Origin: Arachis hypogaea
Lineage: Eukaryota; Streptophyta; Magnoliopsida; Fabales; Fabaceae
Direction: 5' to 3'
NCBI RefSeq assembly: GCF_003086295.3
Contig: NC_092054.1
Coordinates: forward strand, 16,689,878-16,753,877
DNA length: 64,000 bases
The stretch's first letter is position 1, and each line of letters opens with the position of its first letter. The notes beneath the pieces are model-generated. The model saw only the letters and a program-made list of their open reading frames with translations. It had not been told where the DNA came from and ran no database searches. Shown in pieces: positions 1 to 11,262 of this stretch. Both the position numbers and the translations under genes were made by a program.

Positions 1-652
1 GGAAATGATGGTCATTAAGTCGGTAATAAAGGTGTCAGTTACAAGCAAAGAATGAATGATAGTTAACGCAGAGTTATAACTCATAATGCACAATAAAGAC
101 CGAGTTATAAGGTGACGGATCACATATATATCTCGTTTGTAGTGTAAACGAGATAGAAGCAATATTAATTCGTTTATATTGTAAACGAAATATATAAAAA
201 AATAAAAATTAATAAATATACTACAAATTGTCTATATATATTTTATTTAAAAAAAATCCTACTTATTGATCATGAGCATTGCTCATTAAGTAAATATGGG
301 TTGCCAATAAAAGTAAACTTATGTAATGTATATGTGTGTAGGTATAATTGTGAGTATGCGTGTATATTCTACCTAAATATATACATGTATTTATGTATGT
401 AAAATCAAAAGGAGGAATACCTTCGGGTATTTTATGAGGCAAGACATTAGTACATATGAGTAAAGAAAAAAAAAGAGAAAATGAAAAAATTGACATCGAA
501 TTTGTCATAAAATCAACTCCTTGACAAAGCAAATAGAGGAGAAGGAGACATCTAACGATGAATATGGTTAATTCATTGATGCAATATTATTTATATATAA
601 ATTGCGAATGCAAAATGGTAACAGACATAAGCTACAAACAAAAGTTATAGTA
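1..652. other. AT-rich flank left of MULE-1
   Basis: No gene is supported. The stretch is AT-rich with short TA/TG-rich runs around 310-400. The open frame on the minus strand at 263-532 is low-complexity and looks accidental. The last bases before 653 are the unduplicated flank of the MULE-1 insertion. Confidence 0.6.
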
Positions 653-661
653 GTTAATCGA

Positions 662-712
662 GGTGAGTTTTAGCATTAGCCTCACCTGGACCAGGCTCAT
701 TGTTAACCCATG
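662..712 (+). repeat. MULE-1 left terminal inverted repeat
   Basis: This is the outer end of MULE-1. The first 20 bases match the reassembled right end except for the first base. The AGGCTCA core at about 694-700 is also shared, after a short divergent spacer. The exact inner limit is uncertain. Confidence 0.75.
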
Positions 713-1257
713 ATTTCTGACACCAGTTAAAGGTGATGTGGCAGGTCTTTTAAAAATGCAAGTTTGAGCACCTAAAAAATATTATTTGTTACAGAGGTAT
801 CTTGAAATGTTCAAATTAAAAAAGAACCCTACCACGTCACCCCTTCCCCCAACACCCCCCTGAATCCCTCATTTGTGAACGTCACTCACAATCCAAAGTG
901 TAACACCCTAGGTAAAAATCGTATCCTTGAAGGCTTTTAGATAGGGTGTTACCCTTGATAGAAAATCAATAAACTCAATTGTTATGCAAGGAAGGAGGGA
1001 AATACACATTAAAACTTGGGTAGCAAATCGAATAGCACTGAAAAGACGGAATTGAATACACTCAAAGAAGTTCGAGCAAAATGAATAAAAACAAAATTCC
1101 CATGAGTATGGTTCTAAAAGAAGAAAGTGCTTAAAAGTAATTATGACGAAAGAAAAAGAAACCAATGCATCCTAACTAATTTCATCGAAGAAACTCTCGT
1201 CCTTGTGTCATATCCTATCCTTGGTTGGGACCCTTCAGTCTTTCATGAATTGAGGTA

Positions 1258-1539
1258 CTAGCAGTCCTCTTCCTGGCTAGGGCTGTCGGACTCCTCTTCC
1301 TCTGCCTCGGAATCTGATTCGAGATATACTACCTCGGGTGACCGTTTCTTGAATGCTGAAGTGTTCATATCTAGGAAGGTTACGACAGACAGTTGTGTGT
1401 CTTTTTCTACGAAATCTTGACCTAAGTAGATAGTTTGGAGTACGGTAGTAGTGGTCGTAACTACCCACGCGTGCTTCGAGGGGTCATACTCAGAAGTTAT
1501 CCTCGGGGGGCGCTGCGTCGTCTCCATCCGCTGTGCCAT
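1258..1539 (-). CDS. Short acidic ORF inside LTR-C, function unknown
   Basis: The 93-aa frame on the minus strand is more balanced in composition than the surrounding shadows. It starts MAQRMETTQRPP, contains a TTTTT run near residues 29-33, and ends in an acidic Glu/Asp/Ser tail that includes ESDSEAEEEESD. I recognise no domain. It lies inside an LTR, so it may be chance, or a leader ORF in the LTR transcript. No splice context or ribosome signal decides between these. Confidence 0.2.
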   Translation of the reverse strand: MAQRMETTQRPPRITSEYDPSKHAWVVTTTTTVLQTIYLGQDFVEKDTQLSVVTFLDMNTSAFKKRSPEVVYLESDSEAEEEESDSPSQEEDC

Positions 1540-1900
1540 GTTCCTCTGGAGATAGTATGGAAAAAAGAAGGGATGAGAACTTAAAAAGTCTCAGCAAGAG
1601 TGCTATGTAACATCTCCATATCTATCCCCAGTCCATATGCGGGATTTAAAAATCATATGGCATGGCATGTATTATGAATCTTTCTTGTAAAACGTAAAAC
1701 ATGATAGGCATAAAAGAAAAGCATGTAATATTGACATAGACAAGTCAAATGGAAAGGATAATAACTCATGAAACATCAACATAATCATAACTTAAGAAAA
1801 TAACCTTAAAATATAATTATAATCAAACTTTCCTTTATACTTCTCCTATCTTAACTTGTAGCTTTTATGGAAGGTATTGAGCTCAAACCGGTATAAAAAT

Positions 1901-2058
1901 GGGAGTCCCCTTCCTTTACCGAAGGTTCTTATCCCGAACGTTTTGGCGATCACCTTCCCTTACTGAAGGATCATCTCGATCGATCACCCTCCCTTATCGA
2001 GGGATCATCTCGATATCTTGTCTTTGGGGTCACCTTCCCTTACCGAAGGATCATTTCC
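1901..2058. repeat. Degenerate tandem repeat, CTTACCGAAGGATCA units
   Basis: There are about four degenerate copies of a roughly 40-bp unit built around CACCTTCCCTTACCGAAGG followed by ATCATCTCGAT. All lie inside LTR-C. No coding frame runs through them. Confidence 0.7.
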
Positions 2059-2280
2059 TCAGTTTAATTTACAATTAGGGTTTTTTAGGCATACACAAGA
2101 AGAAAATCATATAAGAAAAAATCATGGAAGAAAATGGACAAGCTTGATGATAAAAGGGGCATGTGAAATAATGAGACCTTAGTTATAAGGCACAGTATAT
2201 GCATGAACTCTCTAATTAAAAAGATCTCAGTAACATAATGGCATAAATTGAAAGGTCATATTAAAGTACAGAAAATAGAG

Positions 2281-2760
2281 CATATTAAATAATTGAATAA
2301 AACATTATAAGAAGGTATGTACTCTCGACCCTAAGGGAATATAAATAATATAATGGTATACAAGATCATATAAATGCACATAATAAAAATAGGATATATT
2401 AAATAATTGAATAAAACATTATAAGAAGGTATGTACTCTCGAACCTAAGGGAACATAAATAATATAATGGTATAAAAGATCATATAAATGCACATATTAA
2501 AAATAGGGCATATTAAATAATTGAATAAAATATTATAAGAAAGTATGTACTTTCGACCCTAAGAGAATATAATGGTATAAAAGATCATATAAATGCACAT
2601 AATAAAAATTAGGGCATATTAAATAATTGAATAAAACATTATAAGAAGGTATGTACTCTCGACCCTAAAGGAATATAATATAATGGTATAAAAGATCATA
2701 TAAATGCACGTAATAAAATAAGATATATTAAATAATTGAATAAAACATTATAAGAAGGCA
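2281..2760. repeat. Tandem repeat, 106-114 bp period, about 4.3 copies
   Basis: Copies begin at 2281, 2395, 2509, 2615 and 2724, each opening with (C/T)ATATTAAATAATTGAATA followed by AAGAAGGTATGTACT. Spacings are 114, 114, 106 and 109 bp. The fifth copy diverges after GTACT. The array is internal to LTR-C. Confidence 0.85.
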
Positions 2761-3242
2761 TGTACTAATGACTCAAGAGGATATGAATGACATAATGGAC
2801 AAGCATGATCAATGTGGATAAAGGATGAGTAAAAGGTAATTAATGTCATAAGACACTGAAACATGATAACATGCATGGATGGAAGAAAATAAAAATAGAG
2901 CATAATACATGCCAAATAAAAAAAAAGCATAATTCCCTACTCTTTTTTCTAATGCCTCTTTATTGCCTATGAGCTTGCTTCTTGTGTTTGCACACAGAAT
3001 ATTTTCGTAGAGAAAGAAGGGGGAGGATTAGTGTTTGAGAGGGGTGATCTTCTACCTACTGGTGTACCCCTATTTATATACTTTCAGTGGCAGGGTGGTT
3101 GGGATAATTTTAAATTCAAAAAAAGGGCGGTTATTAGATTCCTATCCACAATTCAAAATTCTAAACCCATCTCCTAACTGATTTTCAAATTTCGAATTGA
3201 ATTTTGTTTCTAGAAGGGATAAAGGGCGGTTGTTACACAAAG

Positions 3243-3452
3243 CAAAGTTTGAACAATCTCCAAACCAAAACCTAGCTTCTTCAACTGTTCTGCCGCAATC
3301 CGTCCTTCCCCCGTCCCGGACCCAGGCCCTGGGTTCTAGGTCGGCAGATCATCCCCATCCTCTCTGGCTTATATGTTCGAGGTTTGGAGCAGGTCGTCAT
3401 TGTCTCATCGGTTGCCGTAATCTCGACGGTCGCCGTCCGATTTTTTGTCGAA
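3243..3452 (+). other. Probable non-coding 5' exon of the FAR1-type transposase
   Basis: This is a GC-richer block just right of the LTR-C insertion. It ends at a good donor site (GTCGAAG then GTTAGTG, about 3451-3459), followed by T-rich AT-rich DNA up to the transposase at about 4.6 kb. It resembles a 5' UTR exon with a long leader intron. The open frame at 3197-3472 crosses the LTR edge and is not a gene. Confidence 0.35.
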
Positions 3453-4603
3453 GGTTAGTGACATTGCTTTGACTTCTTCGGTTATTCCTTTTATGCTTTG
3501 TGTAGTGAAATTGTGAGTTGAAATTAAGTAATTGATTTTGCATTGTCGAAATTATTGCTAGCTATGGATTCGTGACTCTGCTGCTGATGTTTTTAATTTT
3601 TGAGTATGCTAGTTTTGAATTTTTTTATAGATTTATTGTTTTCTGGATTAAGGTGATTAATTGTTCTTGTTTATTAATTTTTGTTGCTGGTTGTTCTGGA
3701 GGACGCATGGAAGATAATAAGGTAAATGGGTAGAATATTATAATGTAAAGCAAATGTGTACTTTGTTGATAAACTAAAATATTTTTGAGCTTGAGTTAGG
3801 GTCGATGTTCTCCTGGGATTTATTTTGGTTGAACGCTTTATTTCCTGAAAAAATTGTATCGGATCATGCGAAAGATATATATATATATATATATGGACCG
3901 GATAAATTAAATTTTACTTTAGATTGCTATATATTGATGCCATGCTTTATTAAAATCTTATAACATAAAATTTTACTTACACTTTGTATTAATGTAAGGC
4001 TGCTGCATTTTTCTTTCTGTCTACCATGTCTCAATATTCCTCTTGACACCAAATTCTGGTTGAACAGGTTTTTCAATACATGCTAGTGAACCCTTGTTAA
4101 CCAAAAATTCATGTCAATTTTTTTATTGAAGTATTTATTTTCAGAACTTCATTGTAAGGTAGTTACTTGTTTATGGTGGGTGTATTTTAGGTTCATAAAA
4201 GAATTCTTTAGTCCTTGCTTAGCTTCATATAAGATGCATTATGTGTTGTTAAGTTGCACAAGCATAAAATTTCTCCTTGAATATAGTACATGCAGTCTAA
4301 TTCTGATTTCATGAATGAATCAACATTTAGGTAAGACATACTCTTATATCTTTTGTCATGTCCTTCCTGCTGGTGGTGAGGAACTTAAAGGTGCTGAGGT
4401 TGATAGGATAATCAATTTGAAGAATCCCATAGGAATTGATGATCCAAATGTAGCAACTATGCATATGGAGGCTTTCTTGTGTTAAATGTGGACATACATG
4501 TGGAAAGATTATTCTTTTTCTATTATTTTGGAGTGATTTTATATTTACAGCATGTCTTCAATTTTTTTAAATGCAAAATTTTTTTCATATGTTGTATGCT
4601 AGA

Positions 4604-7207
4604 ATGGAAGAGGAAGATGTAGCCTCGTTAGTTCATGGTGCAGTGGCTATGGCCATGAAGATTTGTTTGTCGGGAACGAAGAAGAACTGGTTTCTGATGA
4701 CCCAGATGTTTGTGTAGGCGATGAACCTTCATCGGAAGCAGGTGAGGGTGCAAATATGGACGGGTATTGTGGCTATAATGTTGGTGATGATTTTTACGAA
4801 AACTGGGAAGACAAAGGCATTGATGGGATTGCTGACTTTAGCCGAATTAACTTTAAAGAAATAACTTTTGATGAGATGAGATTGTTACATTTTCCCAATC
4901 GACATGTAGCTTTTTCTTTCTACAATTTATATGCAAAAATGAATGGGTTTGCCGCAAGGAAGACCAGGCTAAGGCGAAATGCCAAGAAATAGGCGATACA
5001 ACAGTAGTTTGTTTGCTTTAGGCAGGGGTTCAGAGAATTTGCTGCTGATAAGGAGGCATACGAACGTAAGCGGGAGCCTAAGCCTGAGACTAGATGTGGC
5101 TGTTTGGCACAAATGTGTGTTCATCTACATTTGGAGAGTGGTAGATGAATTATTTCATACTTTGATAATGTTCACAACCACGAGATGCTCGACGAAACAC
5201 TTACATTTATACTCCCTGGTCATAGGAAGATGAATGCTACCGCAATTGAACAAATGAACATGATGCTGAGAGTTAGGATTAAAACACCACAGATATATTA
5301 ATCATTTGTGCATACTGCAGGGGGTTTCCAAAATGTACCATTTTTTAAGAGAGACATGTATAACCAGATTGATGAACAGAAAAAGCTAATAGGGGGCGAT
5401 GCAGTGTCTTGTCTTTGATGGTTGGAATCATATGCAGAGGAGAATCCTGGAAAGTTTGTGCGTTACTTAGCAGACAAAGAGGGTCATTTGGTGCACCTTT
5501 TTTGGTCTGATAACTGTAGTCAATTAGATTACCATGTGTTCGGAGATGTTGTAGCATTTGATGCAACTTATCGAAAGAATAAGTACATGTGCCCACTGGT
5601 TGTGTTTTCTAGCGTAAATCACCATAACCAAACCATTGTTTTCGCTGCTACCCATGTTGCAAATGAGAGTGAGGAGACATATTCGTGGCTACTTAAAAGA
5701 TTTTTGGAAGCTATGAAGGGGAAAGCTCCTGAGTGTGTTATCACAGATGGGAACGGAGCAATGAGAAAGGCGATTGAAAAAGTGTTTCCTATGGCTTATC
5801 ATCGTCTCTGTGCATGGCATCTCCTTCAGAATGTAACATCGAATTTGGCAAATTCAGCATTCACTTCTGAGTTTAAGAAATGAATGCTTTTTTATTATGA
5901 GGTTTCAAAGTTTGAAGCCGGGTGGGAGAAATTGGTCACTGAGCTTCAGCTTCAGATAATCACTGGGTCTGTGACCTTTATGACCGGAGGAAAATGTGGA
6001 CAACGGCTCACATTCGTAGCCACTGTTTCGGTGGATTTCGGACGACATCAAGATGCGAGGGTTTGCATTCGATGCTTGGTAAGTTTGTCCACTCCCGCCA
6101 TAATTTGAGGGACTCTGTTGAATAATTTTTTCGCTGTGTATCGGAGATGAGATCTCGGGAAACACAATCTGATATGCATAGTGTGGTTGGACACTTGGGG
6201 TTGCAAAGTTCGTTACATGATTTGGAAAGGTCTGCTGCAAAGTTACTAACGAGGGAGATATTTCTCTTGTTTCAGCCCATGCTATCCTGTGCATGTACAT
6301 TAAAGGTCCGGTCTTGTACATTGACTCCGACATCGGACATATACACCATTTCACGGTCGGACAATTTACACAACTATTGGCGTGTTTCGCACTATCCCGA
6401 GGATTCGATATTTAAGTGTTCTTGTTTAAGGATGGAATCCCTTGGAATACCATGCGATCACATTGTGGCCCTTCTTGTACATCTTGATTTCATGGAAATC
6501 CCAACGAGTCTTGTTTAGGAAAGGTGGTCTAAGAACGCTCGGTCGAAGGTGAGGCAATATGTTGAGAAGGGACTGTTTTGTTGGGACTCTATGGTAAGTT
6601 GTCGCAATTGGATGTTGAACGACCTATGTAGGGAGATGTGTGTGCTTACTTCAGTGAGAGAAGATCAATTTGTAACAGTGACTGAGAAGGTACGCAGTGA
6701 GATCAATCGATTAAAGCACAATACCAAAGCCGGGCCTTCGTCACCCGCGGTTGTTAGCCAATCGTGCACACTCGAGCGGTGAGTTCAAGACCCACTTGTT
6801 GTGCGTCGCAAGAAGAGGCTAAAGAAGGACTCAGTTAATCGTACCTTGGTTAGGGGCGTGAGACGGTGCAGCGTTTGTCGTCGGGTTGGGCATAATCAAA
6901 CTTCTTACCAGTCAAATCGTCGGCAGGGCCAGCGGCAGCAGCCTAGCCACGAGGAAGACGTCGATGAAGATAACTACTACACTCCTAACTTTGGGGAGGA
7001 AGTTGATGATGTTTGTTCTTTAGTATTTTTTTAAATTCATTTGTTTTAGTTTGTCTCTATGATGATATTAAGTTAAATACATATTATCTGATGCAGGAGT
7101 ATGCTCATTACCATTCTCAACCTGTGGGGCAAGAGGAACACTTTTCTCCGGATGAAGAGGAGTTCCAAGTGTCATTGACGGATCCTTATTATAGTTGGCA
7201 TGAGTAG
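4604..7207 (+). pseudogene. FAR1/FHY3-type MULE transposase pseudogene
   Basis: Domain order is that of FAR1-related proteins. An acidic N-terminus (4640-4870) is followed by a FAR1 DNA-binding region with FYNLYAKMNGFAARK (about 4918-4962) and HNHEM (near 5175). The MULE transposase core contains VAFDATYRKN (first Asp, about 5548), CVITDGNGAM (second Asp, about 5734), the CAWH motif (about 5810) and SRCEGLHSM (Glu, about 6050). A SWIM zinc finger follows, CSCLRMESLGIPCDH (about 6419-6463), then a zinc-knuckle remnant CSVCRRVGHN (about 6871). A short last exon starts at 7097 after an intron from 7011. The gene is dead: I count in-frame stops at 4990, 5005, 5146, 5299, 5416, 5881, 6123, 6516 and 6780, and one frameshift at about 5955. 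All catalytic D, D and E residues are still readable. It is the transposase of MULE-1. A domesticated FAR1 transcription factor is unlikely given its location between MULE termini. Confidence 0.9.
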
Positions 7208-7843
7208 AACAAATATAATTGTGGTTTAATTATTTTGATTTATTGTTAGGGAATTCCTTTATTATATAGGTTAACCATGTGTGAAGGTACCTTGCTGATG
7301 TAGTTTGGGTCTATGTTGTTATTATTGTGACCTTGACATGAGGATCTACTTAACTTAAATTTGGTGCATGATTGGCTTTGTTGTGGCACACTTGGTTTGT
7401 TTTTTATCTGAGTGTAAATGATGTGAAATGCTTTGTAGTATTCTTGCTATGTTGAGATGTTTGCGGCAGGAAAACTAATTCTAATTATTATTAATGTGAC
7501 CCGAATTTCCTATTTTCTAACCAATTTGGAGGATTACTAATTCTAATTATTATTATTGTGACGTGAGTAAAAGGCTTACCACTGCACATACCCCTCAATA
7601 ATGTATGGGCTAATACACTTGTACATTTTTTATTATTAATAACAACAACCAATAAGCCTTGTAAATAGTTGCATTAAAGAAAGTTTTAGTAAAAAATTAT
7701 TTTTATAGGTTTCTCTCCATGTCATGACCACAAAAATTGTTATCTTTCTTGTCATACTATTGCATTTTACTTCTCTTTTACTTGTCTAGCTTATAATAAT
7801 TTAGCCTTCAGGTACTCTTTTGTACTCTAATTTGGAGGCCTAG
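7208..7843. other. MULE-1 internal spacer, no gene seen
   Basis: This is the AT-rich 3' flank of the transposase, up to the TSD of the nested Pack-MULE. I see no ORF or RNA gene. Confidence 0.5.
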
Positions 7844-7852
7844 TAATTCTAA

Positions 7853-8052
7853 GGGTTAAGTACTGAAATCGTCCCTAAGGTCTGGGGAGAAAATCAAAAT
7901 CGTCCCCGATCTTTTTCTGTTATTAAAATCATCCCAAACGTTACAAAACGTTATAAAATCATCCTTTTTTATCTCAAATTTATTTTTTTACCAAATTACC
8001 CTTAACTATTAAAAAAAAAATAAAAAATATATTAAAAATAAAAACAAAACCC
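7853..8052 (+). repeat. MULE-2 left TIR
   Basis: It matches the reverse complement of 9112-9315 over its whole length with few differences. Shared landmarks are ATCGTCCCTAAGG, TCCCCGATC, AACGTTACAAAACGTTATAA and AATTACCCTTAACT. Confidence 0.9.
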
Positions 8053-8101
8053 AACCCCAACCCCACCCCACCGCACCCCATCCCCAGCCATCCCCATCCC
8101 C
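8046..8101. repeat. C-rich tract, inner left arm of MULE-2
   Basis: Runs of CCCC are spaced by AA or A on the plus strand (AACCCCAACCCCACCCC and similar). It mirrors, imperfectly, the G-rich tract at 9065-9098, so it may be the inner end of the TIR. Confidence 0.7.
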
Positions 8102-8168
8102 TTAACAAAAAAATGAAACCCCATCCCCATCCCTTTAACAACAAAAATTAAGCTTCATCCCACCATGA

Positions 8169-8910
8169 TCATCACTTCACATTAACCCTCCCTTCCTCAT
8201 TAACATTCTCATTAACACTGGAAGTAGCGGGAGCAGCAGTGGTTACAGCAGCGCTGGGTGTTGCTCTGAAAACATAACAGAAGAAAATGACGATGAAGAA
8301 GAGGAAGGAGGAGGGGAAGAAGAAGGCGATGATGGTTGCTTGGATGATTCGGAGGCTGTGGTAGATGCTCTAGCCGCCAATGACAAGCGCCAGAACCCTT
8401 GTTCTGATTCACCTCCTTCACACGGTGATGAATCTGTTGTGCAAATGGCTTCATCGAACTGTGAAGATCCAAACAGGGGGCCGAATTCAGGGTCTCAGAA
8501 TTTGAAACCTGAGAGTGCTAATTTGGTTCCTTGGACTGGTAATTGCCGAGCTTGGAGGGCTGATGATGCATTTCGACCCCAGAGTTTGTCCAATTTGTCC
8601 AAGCAGCACAGCTTGCCAATCTCCGACCGACGTTGCGGTGGTGGTGTCCTTTGGAGTCGCTCTGCTATGCCATCATCATGTCCTATATGCTGTGAGGATC
8701 TCGATTTGACAGACACGAGTTTCTTGCCTTGCTTGTGTGGCTTTCGGCTTTGCCTCTTTTGCCATAAGAGGATTCTTGAAGAAGATGCTCGCTGCCCTGG
8801 ATGCAGGAAGCCTTATGAGTGCGAAGCTATTGTTGAGAGAGCCTAGTGTGCTTGGAGGCAGTCTCACCCTTCGGTTGGCTCGATCTTGTAGCATGGTCGA
8901 AAGGTCTTGA
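8169..8910 (+). pseudogene. Captured RING (C4C4) E3 ligase-like gene fragment
   Basis: An open frame runs from about 8169 to the stop at 8844-8846. The first ATG in this frame is at 8340 and gives 168 aa. Upstream it reads a Ser/Gly then Asp/Glu-rich stretch without a start codon, as expected for an internal gene piece. Residues 114-160 hold a RING finger with cysteine pairs CPIC, CLC, CLFC and CPGC, in the C4C4 arrangement of the CNOT4/plant RING class (ubiquitin E3 ligases). After the stop, shifting frame by one base from 8848 gives VLGGSLTLRLARSCSMVERS and a stop at 8908-8910. From memory this is the C-terminus of the plant family, so one inserted base truncates the copy. It is otherwise intact and could still be translated from 8340. 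The exact donor gene is not known to me. Confidence 0.8.
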
Positions 8911-9064
8911 GGGAGCTCTATCTGTTTTCGGATGGTCAAGAGTGGAGTAGCCGGTGGCAGAGGAGTAGAGAAGAGAGAGTGCGAGGGGAGGGCGGAGGAG
9001 GGTGGCGGTGTTGAAGTTGAAGAAGAAGAGGAAGAAGCTGGATTTTCTCACTGGGAAGAGACAT

Positions 9065-9098
9065 TGGGGGTGGGGGTGGGGGTGGGGGTGGGGGTAGA
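9065..9098 (+). repeat. GGGGGT hexamer array with G-quadruplex potential
   Basis: Five runs of five G are separated by single T (TTGGGGGTGGGGGTGGGGG and so on). It is followed by a TTTTTG array to about 9131. It lies at the inner edge of the right TIR of MULE-2. Confidence 0.85.
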
Positions 9099-9111
9099 GG
9101 GAGGAGGTTTT

Positions 9112-9315
9112 TGTTTTTGTTTTTGTTTTTATTTTTAATATATTTTTTATTTTTATTAACAGTTAAGGGTAATTTGGTAAAAAAATAAAATCGAGATAAA
9201 AAAAGGACGATTTTATAACGTTTTGTAACGTTGGGGATGATTTTAATAACAAAAAAGATCGGGGACGATTTTGATTTTCACCCGAAACCTTAGGGACGAT
9301 TTCAGTACTTAACCC
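9112..9315 (-). repeat. MULE-2 right TIR
   Basis: It is the inverted copy of 7853-8052, ending CAGTACTTAACCC at 9315 directly against the TAATTCTAA target duplication. Confidence 0.9.
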
Positions 9316-9479
9316 TAATTCTAATTAGTAATAATAAGTTTGAACACATAATTACTGGTATCAAGCCACAATAAGGTCGTAAAGAAAAGCTAAATAAGTA
9401 ATGTTATCAAAACAAAACATAGTAATAATAAGTAGTCCTTGGCCACATGTTACTAGTCCAAAAGGTGGCCCGATTGAAA

Positions 9480-11262
9480 CATAGGAAATGCATACTCCTA
9501 ATACAACAAGTTTGAAAAATGCCATTTGTTGCTCCGCAATCTGCCAGATCTACTTCAATTTCGGCATCCAATGCCTCGCCTCATTGAATGGAGCCATCAG
9601 TAATGCAAGTGTCGTGTGCACTCTGACCATGTATTCATCCATCTGCAACATAAACTCAAAATATTTTTGGAGAATACTGAAGCATAAGATGGGGTTCCCC
9701 TTCGTAAACAAAGATTAATGTTCGTAATGGTTATTGACCTACTTTGTGATGAAGATTGTGTTGAAACGTATTACCTATAGCCATCCAGTTTAGAACTAAA
9801 ACAGTTGATGTGTCACTGTCACGGTGAACTTGTTAATTACTCAAGTTGCCTTGCCAAAAAGTCCACAAGGCATGTTCGAAAAATAAAACAGAAAGACTAT
9901 AATTTTTTTCCAAAAACATTACTCCTGACCTGATGTTTTAGACAAAAGCTAGATATTATTCAGCAAGTTTAGTTACTGCTCTATTACCGTTGTTGGCAAG
10001 AAGGAACTCTCTCCACTGGTGAGATTCTGAAGTTCATAAGGTCGCCGGTTATCCTAGAAAACTCAATTGGGTATGATGGGTTTCCAATCATGCGAGACAC
10101 CGTATCTCCCTACACAAAAATGGGATTCGAGGATAATAAACAATACCAATCAGATTGTGCCGAGCCAACGAGACAATTTAGGGGAAAGCCATTTTGCCAA
10201 ATTGCGGACGAAAAGATATATCTCTTCCTCACCGGTGCATGAGTCCAAAAGATATATCACTCCCTCTCTAAATCTGATCATCGCAAGATACCAGTGGCCT
10301 GAATGTTCTTTAATCGGGAAGTAGCCCTAAATCAAAATAGGCAGTTTGAAATGAATTAGTAAAGTTGTCAATACCTAACAAGGGAGGGAGGAAGAAGCAT
10401 ACTCACATAATGCAGGGTCATGGATGGCTTCATCAAAATTTCTTTGTAGTTGTTAATCAGTTCCGTTACCAATTTACCTTCACGCACATCCCTCTATAAA
10501 TGTTACAGGTCATTAGTAGAAAAGATATGTTTCAACACCAGCCAAATATAGGGAAGGTTTCTTTACCGCGAAAGATGGTGGCAAGCTCCAGAAATGTCTA
10601 CCATCAAGGCCATCATTAGAAAGGGTCATTCTCATTGCAAATGCATGGAAAAAATCATCATCTGAAATTTGACCCAAATGCAAAGTCCCAAAATGGTTCC
10701 TCCTGAGAATGCAATCCCAAAACCTAACAAGCTCCTCCCTGCGAAGAAAATGGGTCATGGATTTAACTGAAGTTTCACTGAATCTTACTCGTCAATTCGT
10801 CAAAATAACTTACTCTTGGTCACCATCGTATTTGAAGACGTATGCCACCACCAGTGATTGCACTTGATTAAGCTTGTTCTCGCTCAGCCTCACCAAGTTT
10901 TCAGGAAAGGTCTGCCCGATACATCGGCCACGACCCATGTTCATGAGGCTCCTGAATAGCTTTACTGATGTAGTAGAGGCGCTCCCAAATAGACCTCCGT
11001 TCATCACAAGGCCTCTAGTGGTTGGCACACTATGAATAATTAGAGAAGGGGGCGATGATGGCTGCATAAATGGTCGTAACATAGATGCCATTCGGGGCAA
11101 GTTCGATTGTGCACAGCCTATTGCATTTCCAGCGTTTGTGGGCAGCTGGCCAATGACAGAGGGTCGAGGATTGAAAGGGACTCCACTTGCGACATCAACA
11201 CCTCCTCCACCCAAGAAGGACGACATCGACTGTGACGGCAAGTGGTTACTCTTCCTTGACAT
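9480..11262 (-). pseudogene. Ulp1/C48 cysteine protease-like gene of MULE-1
   Basis: Read on the minus strand. A first long exon frame (about 11262 to 10805) gives an unrecognised N-terminal region. The next frame, about 10758-10505, ends with GRHFWSLPPSFAV, and a short exon follows at about 10490-10400. About 10329-10060 carries the catalytic block: HSGHWYLAMIRF then VIYLLDSCTG, the His and Asp strands of Ulp1-type SUMO/ubiquitin-like proteases. At about 9640-9550, YMVRVHTTLALLMAPFNEAR resembles the C-terminal helix of plant TE-borne Ulp1 proteins. In-frame stops occur, for example TGA after the LGTI segment near 10165 and TAG near 9550. I could not locate the catalytic Cys. Exon limits are approximate. 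Such domains are known cargo of Kaonashi-type MULEs. Confidence 0.65.

Larger units (their letters stand above)
899..3237 (-). mobile_element. Solo LTR-C, 2.3 kb, inserted in MULE-1
   Basis: It starts TGTAACACCCTA and ends GGTTGTTACA, the inverted TG/CA termini of an LTR. The 5-bp duplication CAAAG is perfect (894-898 and 3238-3242). No internal long direct repeats, primer-binding site or retroviral domains are visible, so a solo LTR is more likely than a full element. Its left edge is the reverse complement of the kind of right edge seen in LTR-B (TAGGGTGTTACA), so it lies in minus orientation. Just inside the left edge, GTAACACCCTA and TAGGGTGTTAC (about 900-953) form an imperfect hairpin. 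The interior holds two tandem-repeat blocks and one short acidic ORF. Confidence 0.8.
7853..9315. mobile_element. MULE-2: Pack-MULE carrying a RING-protein fragment
   Basis: It is 1463 bp, with a perfect 9-bp TSD TAATTCTAA at 7844-7852 and 9316-9324. Long TIRs of about 200 bp begin GGGTTAAGTACTGAAATCGT at both ends (right end read in reverse). The inner arms continue as a C-rich tract on the left and a G-rich tract on the right. There is no transposase inside. The payload is a host-like coding segment with a C4C4 RING finger. Element and payload together fit a Pack-MULE. It is nested in MULE-1 between the transposase and the Ulp1 modules. Confidence 0.9.

Noticed and set aside
3197..3472. 91-aa plus-strand frame
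   Set aside because: It starts inside LTR-C and runs across its insertion edge; the right part fits a non-coding 5' exon better.
9067..9130. CRISPR-like or satellite array
   Set aside because: It is a simple GGGGGT then TTTTTG repeat, without spacers; a plant genome would not carry CRISPR.
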